A DNA stretch of 64,000 nucleotides. Source: Thalassotalea eurytherma (lineage in GTDB: Bacteria > Pseudomonadota > Gammaproteobacteria > Enterobacterales > Alteromonadaceae). Shown one piece after another: positions 1 to 9,995 of the stretch (the stretch's first letter is position 1; the number at the start of each line of letters is the position of its first letter). The notes beneath the pieces are model-generated. The model was not told where the DNA came from, searched no databases, and saw nothing but the letters and a program-made list of their open reading frames with translations. The position numbers and the translations under genes were made by a program. The DNA is taken from positions 124,001 through 188,000 of the forward strand of contig NZ_BSSU01000008.1 of the NCBI RefSeq assembly GCF_030161415.1, written 5' to 3'.

Positions 1-256
1 GTCATGGGGTTATAACTTCCCATCGGCTAATCACAAAGTAAGTTTTAATGGTTTCTTCGATTGGTCTAGTGCTGCCGACGATCACGAATCGGAATTTCAC
101 TTCAACCCACAGTTACTAGTTGATGTGGGTCATTACTTTGAAAAGCCAGGTCATTTTGAAGCGGGTATTGAATATTCGTATTGGAACAATAAATACGGAA
201 TTAGTGGTTTAGATGATGAGAGTGTTGTTAGTGCGATGATTAAAGTAACACTTTAA
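1..256 (+). CDS. C-terminal end of a Tsx/OmpK-like outer-membrane channel protein (partial)
   Basis: The frame is open from the left edge and stops with TAA at 254-256, giving about 84 residues. The visible part alternates polar and aromatic residues, as in transmembrane beta strands (for example FDWSSA, FHFNPQLLVDVGHYF, FEAGIEYSYWNNKYG), and ends in a short beta strand, VSAMIKVTL. This resembles the C-terminus of nucleoside-specific channel proteins of the Tsx/OmpK type and the related DUF5020 group, which form barrels in the outer membrane. The N-terminal part and signal peptide lie outside the window. The family name is an inference from the fragment; another small barrel family is possible. 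Confidence 0.55.
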   Translation, partial: SWGYNFPSANHKVSFNGFFDWSSAADDHESEFHFNPQLLVDVGHYFEKPGHFEAGIEYSYWNNKYGISGLDDESVVSAMIKVTL

Positions 257-272
257 TAAATGCTAAATAACC

Positions 273-1136
273 TTACGGCGCTGTTTCGGCGCCGTTAAAA
301 AACGCCTGGTTATGTCTGAGCATATTCGTTAACTCTAAAACATAGTCACTACCACGTTCAGAATACGGTAATAGTCCGGTTGCTAATATCTCTGCAGTTA
401 ATGGCTGCTCTGACGCTCTTAGCTGCTCTCTAATACTCCGAAACACCAAATACGCATTGTTGGTGTTTAAGTTACGCAAATACGCCGCTACGGTTTCCTC
501 AAGCGTTTCATAGGAAGCCACTTCATGGGTTAGCCCTTCAGTACGAGAATTCGGCACCATGCCACAACCTTTTTGATAGCACCACATACCAAACAGATTT
601 AAACCTTCACGAGCAAATCGAGAAGTTCCCCAAGCTGATTCATTAGCACCTTGAACAAGAACAAGCTCTACCGGCACTACATCAACACGTTTTTGTAGGT
701 GTTGAATTTGCAACATAGGCGAGTCGATATTCCTTACTCGGTATTGTTTAGCTAAATCATCAAGCCATTGAATTTCTTGATCGGTTAAGATCTCTTCCAA
801 ACCGAGCTTTTCAGCTAGCGTTAATAGCTGAGTGCGTTGAGCTAAAATTTGTTGGTTTTGATTTTCAACAACAGGTCTTAAGTAGTTAAAGAATGCCGTC
901 TTTTTCTGCTTAACATCTTTGTATTGAGCAAAGTTAGGTACTTTTCCGGTATATGGTTGCTCTTTTTCATGTTCTTTTTTCTGGTTGATTTTTATCGCCT
1001 GCTTATCTTCTTTTTCCATAGCATCAGGCGATGGTGCAACCTCACTTTGCGGTGCGGTTGTTGGCTTAGTAAAAGGGTAAGCTAAAACCACTGCAAATAC
1101 GGCAATAGCTAAAGCTTTAACACTAAACTTTTTCAT
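273..1136 (-). CDS. Bax-like glucosaminidase-domain protein
   Basis: The 287-residue protein starts with a membrane anchor or uncleaved signal (residues 6-22), then a charged, proline-rich linker. From about residue 135 there is a mannosyl-glycoprotein endo-beta-N-acetylglucosaminidase (GH73-type) domain: VELVLVQGANESAWGTSRF contains the expected glutamate, followed by GLNLFGMWCY, YETLEETVAAYLRNLN and YVLELTNML. Members of this group (Bax of E. coli) are predicted to cut the glycan strands of peptidoglycan in the periplasm. Its ATG directly follows the stop of the upstream membrane-protein gene, so the two are probably cotranscribed. The substrate is inferred from the family. Confidence 0.8.
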   Translation of the reverse strand: MKKFSVKALAIAVFAVVLAYPFTKPTTAPQSEVAPSPDAMEKEDKQAIKINQKKEHEKEQPYTGKVPNFAQYKDVKQKKTAFFNYLRPVVENQNQQILAQRTQLLTLAEKLGLEEILTDQEIQWLDDLAKQYRVRNIDSPMLQIQHLQKRVDVVPVELVLVQGANESAWGTSRFAREGLNLFGMWCYQKGCGMVPNSRTEGLTHEVASYETLEETVAAYLRNLNTNNAYLVFRSIREQLRASEQPLTAEILATGLLPYSERGSDYVLELTNMLRHNQAFFNGAETAP

Positions 1137-1925
1137 TTATGCGTCAAACGTTCCTGAATCAGATACCGTAGTCGTTGCTTGTCCATTCACGGTAATTCCA
1201 AAAATTTCACGATATAATATCCCTTTTGCATGAAAGTACATAGGTGCGAGATAACTCATAGCAAAAAGAAAGAATACAAAGCCAAACATTGCAGAGCCAG
1301 CCGATGATGTTTGAGCAAAAGGCAAAATAATCAGCACTAAGGCTAAAGCGAGCGGTAAATAAACCGCAAAAATATTAAACCACTGGAAACGCAATGCTTT
1401 GATTGACAGCACAATTGCTTGTAGTGGTGATAGTTTCTTATCGATAACTAATGGCACAATCAAGGAGAAACAAACAGCGAGAAAAATACCCGGTACAATA
1501 AAGAGTTGTAAACCTAAGCCAACTAAAACTGAGCTTAGAAGTGCGGCAACGGCAACCCAACTACCACGTTTTAGAAAGGAGAACACTTGTTTTGCTCTGG
1601 TATTTAATCCAATAACTTGAAAAATACCCATCATTTCAACACCTGCAAGAAACGGCCAAATGATAATAGTGACAGCAAGATTTAAGATAGATAAGCGCTG
1701 AGGATCAGCATTGACAACCTCTAAACCACCAAGAAATTCTGCCAGCACCATTGTCGCAAACATACCAATAACTAAAACAATCAACAATGCGCCATTAATA
1801 GATGCCCTACTTTTAATGGTATTTCGCCAAGCCTCTAACAATACTTCTTTAGGCTTAATACGGTATTCGCCTTTTAATGCTTGTTCAACACTACCGCCAA
1901 CATGAACAACTGAGATTTTATCCAC
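1137..1925 (-). CDS. Predicted integral membrane protein of unknown function
   Basis: The protein has about 262 residues and roughly six hydrophobic segments (around residues 45-65, 85-105, 130-155, 155-175, 190-210 and 220-240). A soluble N-terminus of about 35 residues precedes them. I place the start at a GTG at 1923-1925 because an AGG-type ribosome site (minus strand, TAGTAGGTG) lies six to eight bases upstream; a GTG three codons earlier would sit on top of that site. The loop with FIVPGIFLAVCFSLIVPLVIDK recalls bacterial polytopic proteins annotated as DUF975-like or glycerophosphodiesterase membrane-domain proteins, but no catalytic motif is seen. The gene ends against the ATG of the Bax-like gene. 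Confidence 0.7.
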   Translation of the reverse strand: MDKISVVHVGGSVEQALKGEYRIKPKEVLLEAWRNTIKSRASINGALLIVLVIGMFATMVLAEFLGGLEVVNADPQRLSILNLAVTIIIWPFLAGVEMMGIFQVIGLNTRAKQVFSFLKRGSWVAVAALLSSVLVGLGLQLFIVPGIFLAVCFSLIVPLVIDKKLSPLQAIVLSIKALRFQWFNIFAVYLPLALALVLIILPFAQTSSAGSAMFGFVFFLFAMSYLAPMYFHAKGILYREIFGITVNGQATTTVSDSGTFDA

Positions 1926-1986
1926 TAACAACACCTACTAAGATAAATTAAGAAAATCATAACAAAAAAACTATGTTAACTAAATG

Positions 1987-2640
1987 CTAACCGATATCAC
2001 TTACCACTAATTCAATGGCAAGAATTAATAACACTAAGCCCATTATTCGATCCAACCAGTAGCCTTTGCTCATGATTTTGTTTCGAATTTTATGATGACT
2101 TAACACCAGTGATAGTCCACTAAACCAAAGACCCGTTGCTATGGCCATATAAAGCCCATAAGTAGCTTTAATTGACGTTGGCGTATCAATAGAAATAACC
2201 ATTGAGAACAAACTAACAAAGAAAAGGGTCGCCTTTACATTTAGCGCATTGATCAGAAAGCCTGTGGTAAATGCTTTTCTATTGCTAGGCGCTTTCCTAT
2301 CAACGGCTAATCGTTCAACTTCATTATCTTGCTGAGTATTGGTTGCTGGCGCTTTAGCACGAAGACCATGCCACGCAATATATAAAAAATAAGCTGCTGC
2401 AATATACTTTAACCCACTGAGTAAACTTGGCGTTGTCGCAATGATTAATCCAATACCGACAAGTGAATAAATCACGTGCACTAATATCCCACACCCAATG
2501 CCAGCACTAGTATATAGCGCTGTTTTTCGCCCATGTTGAATACTTTGTTTCAAAATAATCGCAAAATCAGGACCTGGACTTGCAACGGCCAACAAATGGA
2601 CAAGTGCAATAACAAGAAACTCTTGAATATACTGCTCCAT
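1987..2640 (-). CDS. LysE/RhtB family amino-acid exporter
   Basis: The 217-residue inner-membrane protein has the start typical of the LysE translocator superfamily: a hydrophobic first helix followed by ASPGPDFAIILKQSIQHGRK (PGPD/N motif near residue 21), then AGIGCGILVHVIYSLVG. A central NALNVKATLFFVSLFS matches the NPKA-type motif of this superfamily. These carriers export amino acids or related metabolites, usually by proton antiport; the substrate cannot be read from sequence. The ATG lies three bases after the DUF1415 gene, so the two are probably translated from one mRNA. Length is normal for the family (about 205-220). Confidence 0.85.
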   Translation of the reverse strand: MEQYIQEFLVIALVHLLAVASPGPDFAIILKQSIQHGRKTALYTSAGIGCGILVHVIYSLVGIGLIIATTPSLLSGLKYIAAAYFLYIAWHGLRAKAPATNTQQDNEVERLAVDRKAPSNRKAFTTGFLINALNVKATLFFVSLFSMVISIDTPTSIKATYGLYMAIATGLWFSGLSLVLSHHKIRNKIMSKGYWLDRIMGLVLLILAIELVVSDIG

Positions 2641-2643
2641 CCG

Positions 2644-3204
2644 TTAGTCGTCCTTGTTGAGAAGGTACTGTTGAAAAAACGCAGTGCCTTTATCTTTTGC
2701 AATCACCATATTATCTTCTGGTATTTGTTCTGGATTCTTATAAACGCTGAGCACTTTCGCCATACTCTCTTCTCGAATGATATGGAGCATTGGATAAGGA
2801 GAACGATTGGTATAGTTTTCTACATCATCATCAGTTAAGCCATCAAAACAATAATGAGGATGAAAACTCGCTAATTGAAACACGCCTTCAAAGCCAGCAT
2901 TAATTAAATACTGTTGAGCGAGGTCTAACAAATCAAGATATTCATCAAAGTCACTAAAGCCTTTCGAGTATATCATCAAGCTTGTTTCAATTTGATTATT
3001 GCTCGCCATGTTATCGCATTGCGTTAATAAATGATCGATTGCCGGCGTTATTGCAGCGGCATCGTCTACACAATAACCAATGGTATTATTAAGCCACTCT
3101 TTTTTTGCGAACGGGCAAAAATTTAAGCCAATAACAATATCGAATAGCCAATGTTTCGTGACATCAATAACCGGTTGATGTGAGGGTAAAAATTTTAATG
3201 ACAT
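2644..3204 (-). CDS. DUF1415 family protein
   Basis: The 186-residue soluble protein matches the DUF1415 pattern: an N-terminal TKHWLFDIVIGLNFCPFAKKEW block with a conserved cysteine and lysines, a central TSLMIYSKGFSDFDEYLDLLDLAQ, then FQLASFHPHYCFDG and a proline-rich NRSPYPMLHIIREESM. The biochemical role of this family is not established as far as I know. It sits between the Atm1-type ABC exporter (six bases upstream) and the LysE-type exporter (three bases downstream), so it is likely part of a leftward three-gene operon. Identification is by motif reading only. Confidence 0.8.
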   Translation of the reverse strand: MSLKFLPSHQPVIDVTKHWLFDIVIGLNFCPFAKKEWLNNTIGYCVDDAAAITPAIDHLLTQCDNMASNNQIETSLMIYSKGFSDFDEYLDLLDLAQQYLINAGFEGVFQLASFHPHYCFDGLTDDDVENYTNRSPYPMLHIIREESMAKVLSVYKNPEQIPEDNMVIAKDKGTAFFQQYLLNKDD

Positions 3205-3210
3205 AAGGTA

Positions 3211-4989
3211 CTACGATGTTTGTTGAAGTTGCCACATATTAAAATAACGTTCTTGCAGCGCTAGAAGTTCATGATGACTGCCCTGCTCTACAATTTTACC
3301 ATCAGACATCACCAAAATGATATCGGCATCGGTAACCGTTGATAATCGGTGAGCAATAACTAAAGTGGTTTTATCGCGGGCAACGGAACGAATAGCCTTC
3401 AAAATTTCTTGTTCAGCATAACTGTCAAGTGCACTTGTTGCTTCATCAAAAACCCAAATCTCTGGATTTTTTAACAACGTTCGGGCGATTGCAACGCGCT
3501 GTTTTTCACCACCAGAAAGTTTCAATCCACGCTCGCCTACCATGGTATGTTCACCATCAGGTAATTTAGAGATTAAATCATCAAGATATGCCATTTTCAA
3601 TGCCATACGAACATCTGCATCAGACGCATCTGGCTTGCCATATCGCACATTTTCAAAAATAGAATCGTTAAATAAAACGGTATCTTGCGGCACAATTCCA
3701 ATATGCTGACGCAATGAATTCTGCGTTACGTCATCAACCGCCTGATCATCAATTGCGATCCGCCCTTTTGCTGTATCGTAAAACCGAAACAGTAACTTAA
3801 CAATCGTCGATTTCCCCGAACCACTATCACCAACAATCGCGACTTTCTGCCCAGCAAGTACATCAAAGCTGATACCTTTTAATACGTCACGATCTTTATG
3901 ATAGCCAAATGTAACGTCCTCAAAAGAAATCGCACTTGTGTCTACTGTTAATGCTTTTGCATTAGCTTTATCGGTAACTGCTGGCTGCTTTTGTAGCAAG
4001 CTAAACATGCCCTCGATATTGGCAAGTGATCCTTTAATTTCCCGATAAACAAAGCCAAGAAAGTTAAGTGGCATAAAAAGTTGCATCATAAAGGCATTGA
4101 TTAAGACAAAATCACCCAACGTCATATGATTATGGACAACTTGATGAGCAGCCAACGCTAACATAGAGGTCATCGCAACAGCGACTATTGTTGCTTGCCC
4201 GCCATTTAAGGCAAATAGTGACAATCTGTTTTGCGTTTTGGCTTTTTCCCATTGAGCAAGCTGCGCGTCGTAGCGATTTGCTTCATAGTCTTCGTTGTTA
4301 AAATATTTAACTGTTTCGTAGTTAAGCAAACTATCTATAGCCCGTGTATTAGAGGACGAATCGGCTTTGTTTGCTGCACGAATAAACCCTGTACGCCACT
4401 CAGTTGCATAGATGGTGTAACTAATATAAAACGTGATAGACGTAGCCGTGATAGCGGCAAAACCCCAGTGGTATTTAAAAAACAGTACGCCAATAACCAT
4501 GGCAATCTCTAATAACGTTGGCACGATATTAAACACCATGAAGCGCATTAAAAAGCTAATACCTGAGTTTCCGCGATCAATATCTCTCGAAATCCCGCCT
4601 GTTTGACGGTTTAAATGGAAGGCAAGCTCTAAGCTATGAAGGTGTTTAAATACCTTTAAGCCAATGCGACGTATTGCTCGCTCTGTTACTCGGCCAAACA
4701 AGGTATCTCTGATTTCACCAAAAAGTACAACAGATAAACGTGCCAGTCCGTAGGCTGCTACTAAGCCAAAAGGCACCAGCATGAGGTTGTTTTCAACACT
4801 ACTGTCTAGCGTATCTACAACGTCTTTAAGTACAAACGGCAAATAAACACTGGCGACCTTTGCTAAAATTAAGCAAATAACAGCAATCGATATACGCCAC
4901 TTAAACTCAAGCAAATAAGGATATACGAGTTTTAATACTCGCCAGTTTAATTGGTCTACTTCATGATCTGGATAGTTTGTGCGTCTCAT
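3211..4989 (-). CDS. Atm1/HMT-type ABC exporter, fused permease and ATPase
   Basis: The 592-residue protein is a half-transporter: an N-terminal six-helix ABC membrane domain (about residues 30-320) and a C-terminal nucleotide-binding domain. The ATPase has Walker A GDSGSGKST, Q-loop around GIVPQDTVLFNDS, signature LSGGEKQR, Walker B EIWVFDEATSALD and the switch histidine in IAHRLST. The membrane half carries the Atm1/ABCB7-like block GGISRDIDRGNSGISFL and the ALNGGQATIVAVAMT region. This group exports glutathione-related or sulfur compounds linked to iron-sulfur and heavy-metal handling, working as a homodimer in the inner membrane. The first gene of the operon with the DUF1415 and LysE genes. 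Confidence 0.88.
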   Translation of the reverse strand: MRRTNYPDHEVDQLNWRVLKLVYPYLLEFKWRISIAVICLILAKVASVYLPFVLKDVVDTLDSSVENNLMLVPFGLVAAYGLARLSVVLFGEIRDTLFGRVTERAIRRIGLKVFKHLHSLELAFHLNRQTGGISRDIDRGNSGISFLMRFMVFNIVPTLLEIAMVIGVLFFKYHWGFAAITATSITFYISYTIYATEWRTGFIRAANKADSSSNTRAIDSLLNYETVKYFNNEDYEANRYDAQLAQWEKAKTQNRLSLFALNGGQATIVAVAMTSMLALAAHQVVHNHMTLGDFVLINAFMMQLFMPLNFLGFVYREIKGSLANIEGMFSLLQKQPAVTDKANAKALTVDTSAISFEDVTFGYHKDRDVLKGISFDVLAGQKVAIVGDSGSGKSTIVKLLFRFYDTAKGRIAIDDQAVDDVTQNSLRQHIGIVPQDTVLFNDSIFENVRYGKPDASDADVRMALKMAYLDDLISKLPDGEHTMVGERGLKLSGGEKQRVAIARTLLKNPEIWVFDEATSALDSYAEQEILKAIRSVARDKTTLVIAHRLSTVTDADIILVMSDGKIVEQGSHHELLALQERYFNMWQLQQTS

Positions 4990-5016
4990 GATTCTTTCTA
5001 ATTATTTTTCGGGCAT

Positions 5017-5042
5017 AAAAAAGACCGCCATAGCGGTCTTTT
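5017..5042 (-). terminator. Intrinsic terminator after ihfA
   Basis: An eight-base-pair stem (5021-5028 with 5033-5040, arm AAGACCGC) closes a CATA tetraloop. On the minus strand it is followed by a run of T residues, the form of a rho-independent terminator. It lies 37 bases after the ihfA stop and ends the pheS-pheT-ihfA operon, separating it from the ABC exporter gene. Confidence 0.85.
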
Positions 5043-5078
5043 GTTTCACTTAACCAAACGCTTTCGAAGCTAAAAGAA

Positions 5079-5369
5079 TTACTTGTTACCGTCTTCTACG
5101 CGACTTTTTAGCTTTTGACCTGGCCTAAACGTTACTACCTTACGAGCAGAGATTGGAATATCTTCACCAGTTTTAGGGTTACGGCCTGGGCGTTCAGCTT
5201 TCTCTCGTAAATCAAAATTGCCGAAACCTGAAAGCTTTACTTGCTCACCGTTTTCTAGTGATTCACGAATCTCTTCGAAAAACACTTCAACGATATCTTT
5301 TGCGTCGCGTTTACTTAATCCGACTTTATTACACAGGTGTTCTGCCACTTCAGCTTTGGTTAGCGCCAT
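5079..5369 (-). CDS. ihfA: Integration host factor alpha subunit
   Basis: The 96-residue protein is a DNABII histone-like protein. It has [24 protein letters not shown] at the start, the [17 protein letters not shown] core and the [18 protein letters not shown] beta-arm with the proline that intercalates into DNA and bends it. The alpha rather than beta subunit is indicated by this arm sequence and by its place directly after pheT, as in E. coli. IHF is a heterodimer that makes sharp DNA bends in replication, recombination and transcription. Its ATG is three bases from the pheT stop. Confidence 0.95.
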   Translation of the reverse strand: MALTKAEVAEHLCNKVGLSKRDAKDIVEVFFEEIRESLENGEQVKLSGFGNFDLREKAERPGRNPKTGEDIPISARKVVTFRPGQKLKSRVEDGNK

Positions 5370-5372
5370 GGA

Positions 5373-7772
5373 TCAATCCCTCAATGATGCATTTAATTCA
5401 GTTTTTAAGGTATCTACCACTCGATCTACAACATCGTTGATATCTTTTTCTTCAAGAGTTTTCTCTACATCTTGCAATGTCATCGCAATTGCTAAGCTCT
5501 TGAAGCCAGGCTCAATACCTTGACCTTGGTATACATCGAACAAGTTTAGATCAACTAAATAATTTCCGCCAACATTTTCAATGAGTTGTAACACTTTTTT
5601 TGCTTCCACTTGTTCTTCAACAATTACAGCGATGTCACGACGGTTAGCTGGGAATTTAGAAATTTCACTCGCCCATGGCAATTTTCTGTTTAAAACTGGC
5701 GCTAAATTAATTTCGAAAACCAGTGTACGACCATTTAACCCAAGCTTACGCTCAAGCTCAGGATGCACAGTACCTATATGGCCTACAAGCTCATTACCTT
5801 TGAAAATAGCTGCAGTTTGACCTGGGTGTAACGCATCAATTTCAGCTTTTTCAAAGCGATATGCACTTGCTTCACCAGTTAAGGAAAGTATTGCTTCTAC
5901 GTCACCTTTTAGGTCGTAAAAATCAATTGCTGCCTTTTCCATGTTCCAGTGCTCTTCATTTTGGGTACCACAAATAACACCTGCTAACATGTTATCTTGA
6001 CGAACACCATTTTCAGCAGATGCATCTGGCACAAAACGTAAACCTGTTTCAAATAGACGTACACGAGACTGCTGGCGATTCTGGTTATAAGCAACCGATT
6101 GAAGTAAACCTGTCCATAAGCTTAAACGCATCACTGACATTTCAGAAGAAATTGGATGTGGTAATGTCATCACCTCTGCACCAGGATGCAATAGCTGTTG
6201 AACCTTAGGGTCAACAAAACTATACGTGATAGCTTCTTGGAAACCACGATTAACCAATGTTTGACGCACTCGAGTAAGTGGCAAAGCTGCTTCATTATGG
6301 TTACGCATCGTTAAGTTAGCACTTGGTGATACGTTTGGAATATTGTTGTAACCAAAGATACGAACAACTTCTTCAATTAAATCAACTTCAATTGAAATAT
6401 CGAAACGATATGCTGGTACCGATACGTCCCAAGTATTATTTTCAAAGCTAACGGTAAAGCCTAATCGCTCTAAAATTTCGGTTACTTTCGCTGTTTCAAT
6501 ATGCAAACCAATACGTTGGTCTAATTTTTCACGACGAAGAGTTACATTTTTAACGGCTGGAATATGTTCTTGCGCTACAGCTTCCACAACAGGACCTGCT
6601 TCACCACCAACAATATCAAGTAATAGTGCCGTAGCGCGTTCCATTGCATCTCGTTGTAATTGTGGATCAACACCGCGCTCGTAACGGTGTGAAGCATCAG
6701 TATGCAAACCGTATTGACGAGCTTTACCTAAAATAGCTAACGGAGCAAAGAACGCGCTTTCTAAAAAGATATCTTTCGACTCGGCATTAACACCTGAGTG
6801 CAAGCCACCAAAGATACCCGCCATTGCTAATGCTTTGTTGTCATCTGCAATCACTAACGTTTCTTCTTTAAGCGTCACTTCGTTTTCGTCTAATAACGTT
6901 AACTTTTCTTCTTTGCTTGCAAAACGAACATCAATAGCGCCGTCGATAGCGTTTAAATCAAAAGCATGCATTGGATGACCAAGCTCTAACAACACGTAGT
7001 TTGTTACATCAACGACAGGGTCAATTGAACGAACACCACAGCGACGAAGCTTCTCTACCATCCATAATGGTGTTATAGAGTTAACATTAATACCCTTGAT
7101 AACACGGCCTAAGTATCGAGGACACGCTTGCGGTGCTGACAGTTTAATTTCTCGCGTATCATCAATCGTTGGTGTTACAGGGCTAATTTCTACGTCATTA
7201 ACAGGTAGAGAATTAAGTACGCCTACTTCACGCGCTAGGCCTTTAATACCTAAACAATCTCCACGGTTAGCTGTTAAATCAACGTCGATCGTATTGTCGT
7301 TTAGATCTAAATAATCACGAATATCAGTACCGATTGGCGCATCAGCTGGTAATTCAATAATACCATCTGAGCTATCTGCTAAACCCATTTCAGATTCAGA
7401 ACAAAGCATACCAAAAGATGGTTGACCACGAAGTTTGGCTTTTTTGATTTTAAAGTTGCCAGGAAGCACTGCGCCTACCATAGCTACTGCCACTTTCAAG
7501 CCTTGACGACAGTTGCTAGCTCCACAAACGATATCAATCAATTCGCCATCTGTTGACGCATCGCCAACATTAATTTTTGTTACTTGAAGTTTATCGGCAT
7601 CAGGATGCTGACCACATTCAACAACTTCACCAACAACAATACCTGTAAATTCACCAGCAACTGGGTCAACACCGTCAACCTCTAAACCTGCCATGGTGAT
7701 CTGATGCGCTAATTCGGAAGAGCTGTTCGCAGGGTTTACCCACTCACGTAACCAAGATTCACTAAATTTCAT
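5373..7772 (-). CDS. pheT: Phenylalanyl-tRNA synthetase beta subunit
   Basis: The 799-residue protein has the full-length architecture: an N-terminal part with the EMAP/OB-type tRNA-binding domain (about 40-150, [20 protein letters not shown]), B3/B4 editing domain ([18 protein letters not shown] near residue 250), a B5 domain, a catalytic-like core ([17 protein letters not shown]) and a C-terminal ferredoxin-fold anticodon-binding domain starting at [16 protein letters not shown]. With PheS it forms the alpha2-beta2 enzyme that charges tRNA-Phe in the cytosol. The gene follows pheS by 11 bases and is followed by ihfA. Confidence 0.97.
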   Translation of the reverse strand: MKFSESWLREWVNPANSSSELAHQITMAGLEVDGVDPVAGEFTGIVVGEVVECGQHPDADKLQVTKINVGDASTDGELIDIVCGASNCRQGLKVAVAMVGAVLPGNFKIKKAKLRGQPSFGMLCSESEMGLADSSDGIIELPADAPIGTDIRDYLDLNDNTIDVDLTANRGDCLGIKGLAREVGVLNSLPVNDVEISPVTPTIDDTREIKLSAPQACPRYLGRVIKGINVNSITPLWMVEKLRRCGVRSIDPVVDVTNYVLLELGHPMHAFDLNAIDGAIDVRFASKEEKLTLLDENEVTLKEETLVIADDNKALAMAGIFGGLHSGVNAESKDIFLESAFFAPLAILGKARQYGLHTDASHRYERGVDPQLQRDAMERATALLLDIVGGEAGPVVEAVAQEHIPAVKNVTLRREKLDQRIGLHIETAKVTEILERLGFTVSFENNTWDVSVPAYRFDISIEVDLIEEVVRIFGYNNIPNVSPSANLTMRNHNEAALPLTRVRQTLVNRGFQEAITYSFVDPKVQQLLHPGAEVMTLPHPISSEMSVMRLSLWTGLLQSVAYNQNRQQSRVRLFETGLRFVPDASAENGVRQDNMLAGVICGTQNEEHWNMEKAAIDFYDLKGDVEAILSLTGEASAYRFEKAEIDALHPGQTAAIFKGNELVGHIGTVHPELERKLGLNGRTLVFEINLAPVLNRKLPWASEISKFPANRRDIAVIVEEQVEAKKVLQLIENVGGNYLVDLNLFDVYQGQGIEPGFKSLAIAMTLQDVEKTLEEKDINDVVDRVVDTLKTELNASLRD

Positions 7773-7783
7773 TATTGCAGGTC

Positions 7784-8797
<1,014 letters not shown>

Positions 8798-8874
8798 CTA
8801 AATTTATTAGCACGTTTGTATCGACAATTAGGTTAATAAAAATGGCTAACGATTCTACACAAAAATTCATGTAA

Positions 8875-8902
8875 AATGTAGGGGAAATGCGGTTTTTATC
8901 AA
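8875..8902 (-). promoter_or_regulatory. Candidate sigma-70 promoter for pheS-pheT-ihfA
   Basis: On the minus strand TTGATA (8897-8902) is followed after 16 bases by TACATT (8875-8880). This would give a leader of about 105 bases before the pheS ATG. The -10 match is only fair and no start site is known, so this is a weak call. Confidence 0.35.
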
Positions 8903-9039
8903 AAGATTAAGCAATTAAATCCACTTAAAAAAAATATTTGTTAGAACCATTGCATCAAGCACAGTAAAAGCATGTTAAAATAACCTGCAATTAAGCAGTA
9001 CTTGCTTTGTTTTAGCTATTTTAAAGAGACAACTTATTC

Positions 9040-9705
9040 GTGAATAATAACGATATTTTTAGACGCTTGCGTTTCATTTTAAATTATACAGATCAACAAA
9101 TGGTTGATACGTTTGCACAGGCCGAAGAGCTTGTTACTAAACAGCAAGTAACTGAATGGCTAAAACGTGAAGAAGACGATGATTTTGCTAACTTAACTGA
9201 TGTGAGATTTGCGACATTTCTTAATGGTTTGATAAACCAGAAACGTGGAAAACGTGAAGGCAAACAAATGCCTGCTGAAAAGAAGTTAAACAACAACTTA
9301 ATTCTCATTAAGTTAAAGATTGCTTATAACTTAAAAGCAGAAGACATTATTGACCTGCTAAAAAGCGCTGGCTTTAATTTGAGTAAAGGTGAGCTAAGTG
9401 CGTTTAGCCGTAAGCCAGATCATAAGCATTATCGAGAATGTAAAGATCAAGTGTTGCGTAACTTGCTAAAAGGCTTGGAGCTAAAATTTCGTAGTGACGT
9501 CACACGAGAAGATAACGTGTCGTTAGATAAGAAGGTTTATCATAGTAAAGCTGAACCTGCTAAGAAACATAAAGCGACACGCTCGCCAAAAGCACCACGC
9601 GAAAAAACCTTGTATGTAAACCCTAATGCATCAGCGTCGAAACCGAAAACTTCACGTAAAACATTGAAGTTAAAATCAGAAGATATTTGGAAAGACGTGG
9701 AATAG
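9040..9705 (+). CDS. DUF1456 (YehS-like) family protein
   Basis: The 221-residue protein starts with GTG and contains two copies of the DUF1456 unit. The first is at residues 1-75 (NNDIFRRLRFILNYTDQQMV, then VTEWLKREEDDDF and FATFLNGLI). The second is at about 85-155 (NNNLILIKLKIAYNLKAEDI, then LSKGELSAFSRKPDHKHYRE and VLRNLLKGL). A basic, low-complexity tail of about 60 residues (KHKATRSPKAPREK, KPKTSRKTLKLK) is longer than I expect for this family and could bind nucleic acid. E. coli YehS is a homologue of unknown function. The gene is transcribed opposite to its neighbours and is followed at once by the palindromic repeat cluster. Confidence 0.85.
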   Translation: MNNNDIFRRLRFILNYTDQQMVDTFAQAEELVTKQQVTEWLKREEDDDFANLTDVRFATFLNGLINQKRGKREGKQMPAEKKLNNNLILIKLKIAYNLKAEDIIDLLKSAGFNLSKGELSAFSRKPDHKHYRECKDQVLRNLLKGLELKFRSDVTREDNVSLDKKVYHSKAEPAKKHKATRSPKAPREKTLYVNPNASASKPKTSRKTLKLKSEDIWKDVE

Positions 9706-9707
9706 TT

Positions 9708-9951
9708 AGATACCTGCCTTCGCAGGTATGACAATTGAGTATTAGATACCTGTCTTCACAGGTATGACTGTGGGAGATCTAGATACCTGCCTGCGCAGGT
9801 ATGACGAAAATTTCCATCATTGTGGTATTTCACTGTCATTGCGGCATTTCACTGTCATTGTGGCGAAGGCCGCAATCTCATGACTTACATAGATACCTGC
9901 CTTCGCAGGCATGACAATTGAGTATTAGATACCTGCCTTCGCAGGTATGAC
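9708..9951 (+). repeat. Cluster of five REP-like palindromic repeats
   Basis: Five copies of a 25-base unit lie at 9708-9732, 9744-9768, 9781-9805, 9891-9915 and 9927-9951. Each starts AGATACCTG and ends CAGG(T/C)ATGAC around an eight-base-pair hairpin (ATACCTGC, loop CTTC, GCAGGTAT). Copy 2 has changes on both arms that keep pairing (C to T opposite G to A). Copy 3 has loop CTGC and copy 4 one unpaired change. An 11-base spacer, AATTGAGTATT, recurs after copies 1 and 4, so a block was duplicated. All lie between the DUF1456 stop and the purC stop, typical of extragenic REP elements. Confidence 0.85.
9818..9880 (+). repeat. 19-base direct repeat unit inside the palindrome cluster
   Basis: The unit CATTGYGGYATTTCACTGT occurs at 9818-9836 and 9837-9855 with two differences, and a third partial copy starts at 9856 (CATTGTGGCG) before turning into GAAGGCCGCAATC, which is partly complementary to CATTGCGGC. 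It is a different repeat family from the hairpins on either side, so two repeat types are interleaved here. Confidence 0.7.
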
Positions 9952-9960
9952 AGCAAATAT

Positions 9961-9990
9961 AATAGATACCCACTTACGCAGGTATCTATT
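9961..9990 (-). terminator. Ten-base-pair inverted repeat just after purC
   Basis: AATAGATACC (9961-9970) pairs perfectly with GGTATCTATT (9981-9990) around a ten-base loop that still contains the repeat-like ACGCA. It lies five bases after the purC stop. It is probably a divergent sixth copy of the neighbouring palindromic repeat and may serve as the purC 3' end; no good T tract is present. Confidence 0.5.
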
Positions 9991-9995
9991 AAATG

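Noticed and set aside
275-295. Stem-loop (ACGGCGC/GCGCCGT) after the outer-membrane gene as a terminator
   Set aside because: The stem is perfect but A residues rather than T follow on the plus strand, and it overlaps the 3' coding end of the Bax-like gene. Pairing may be incidental.
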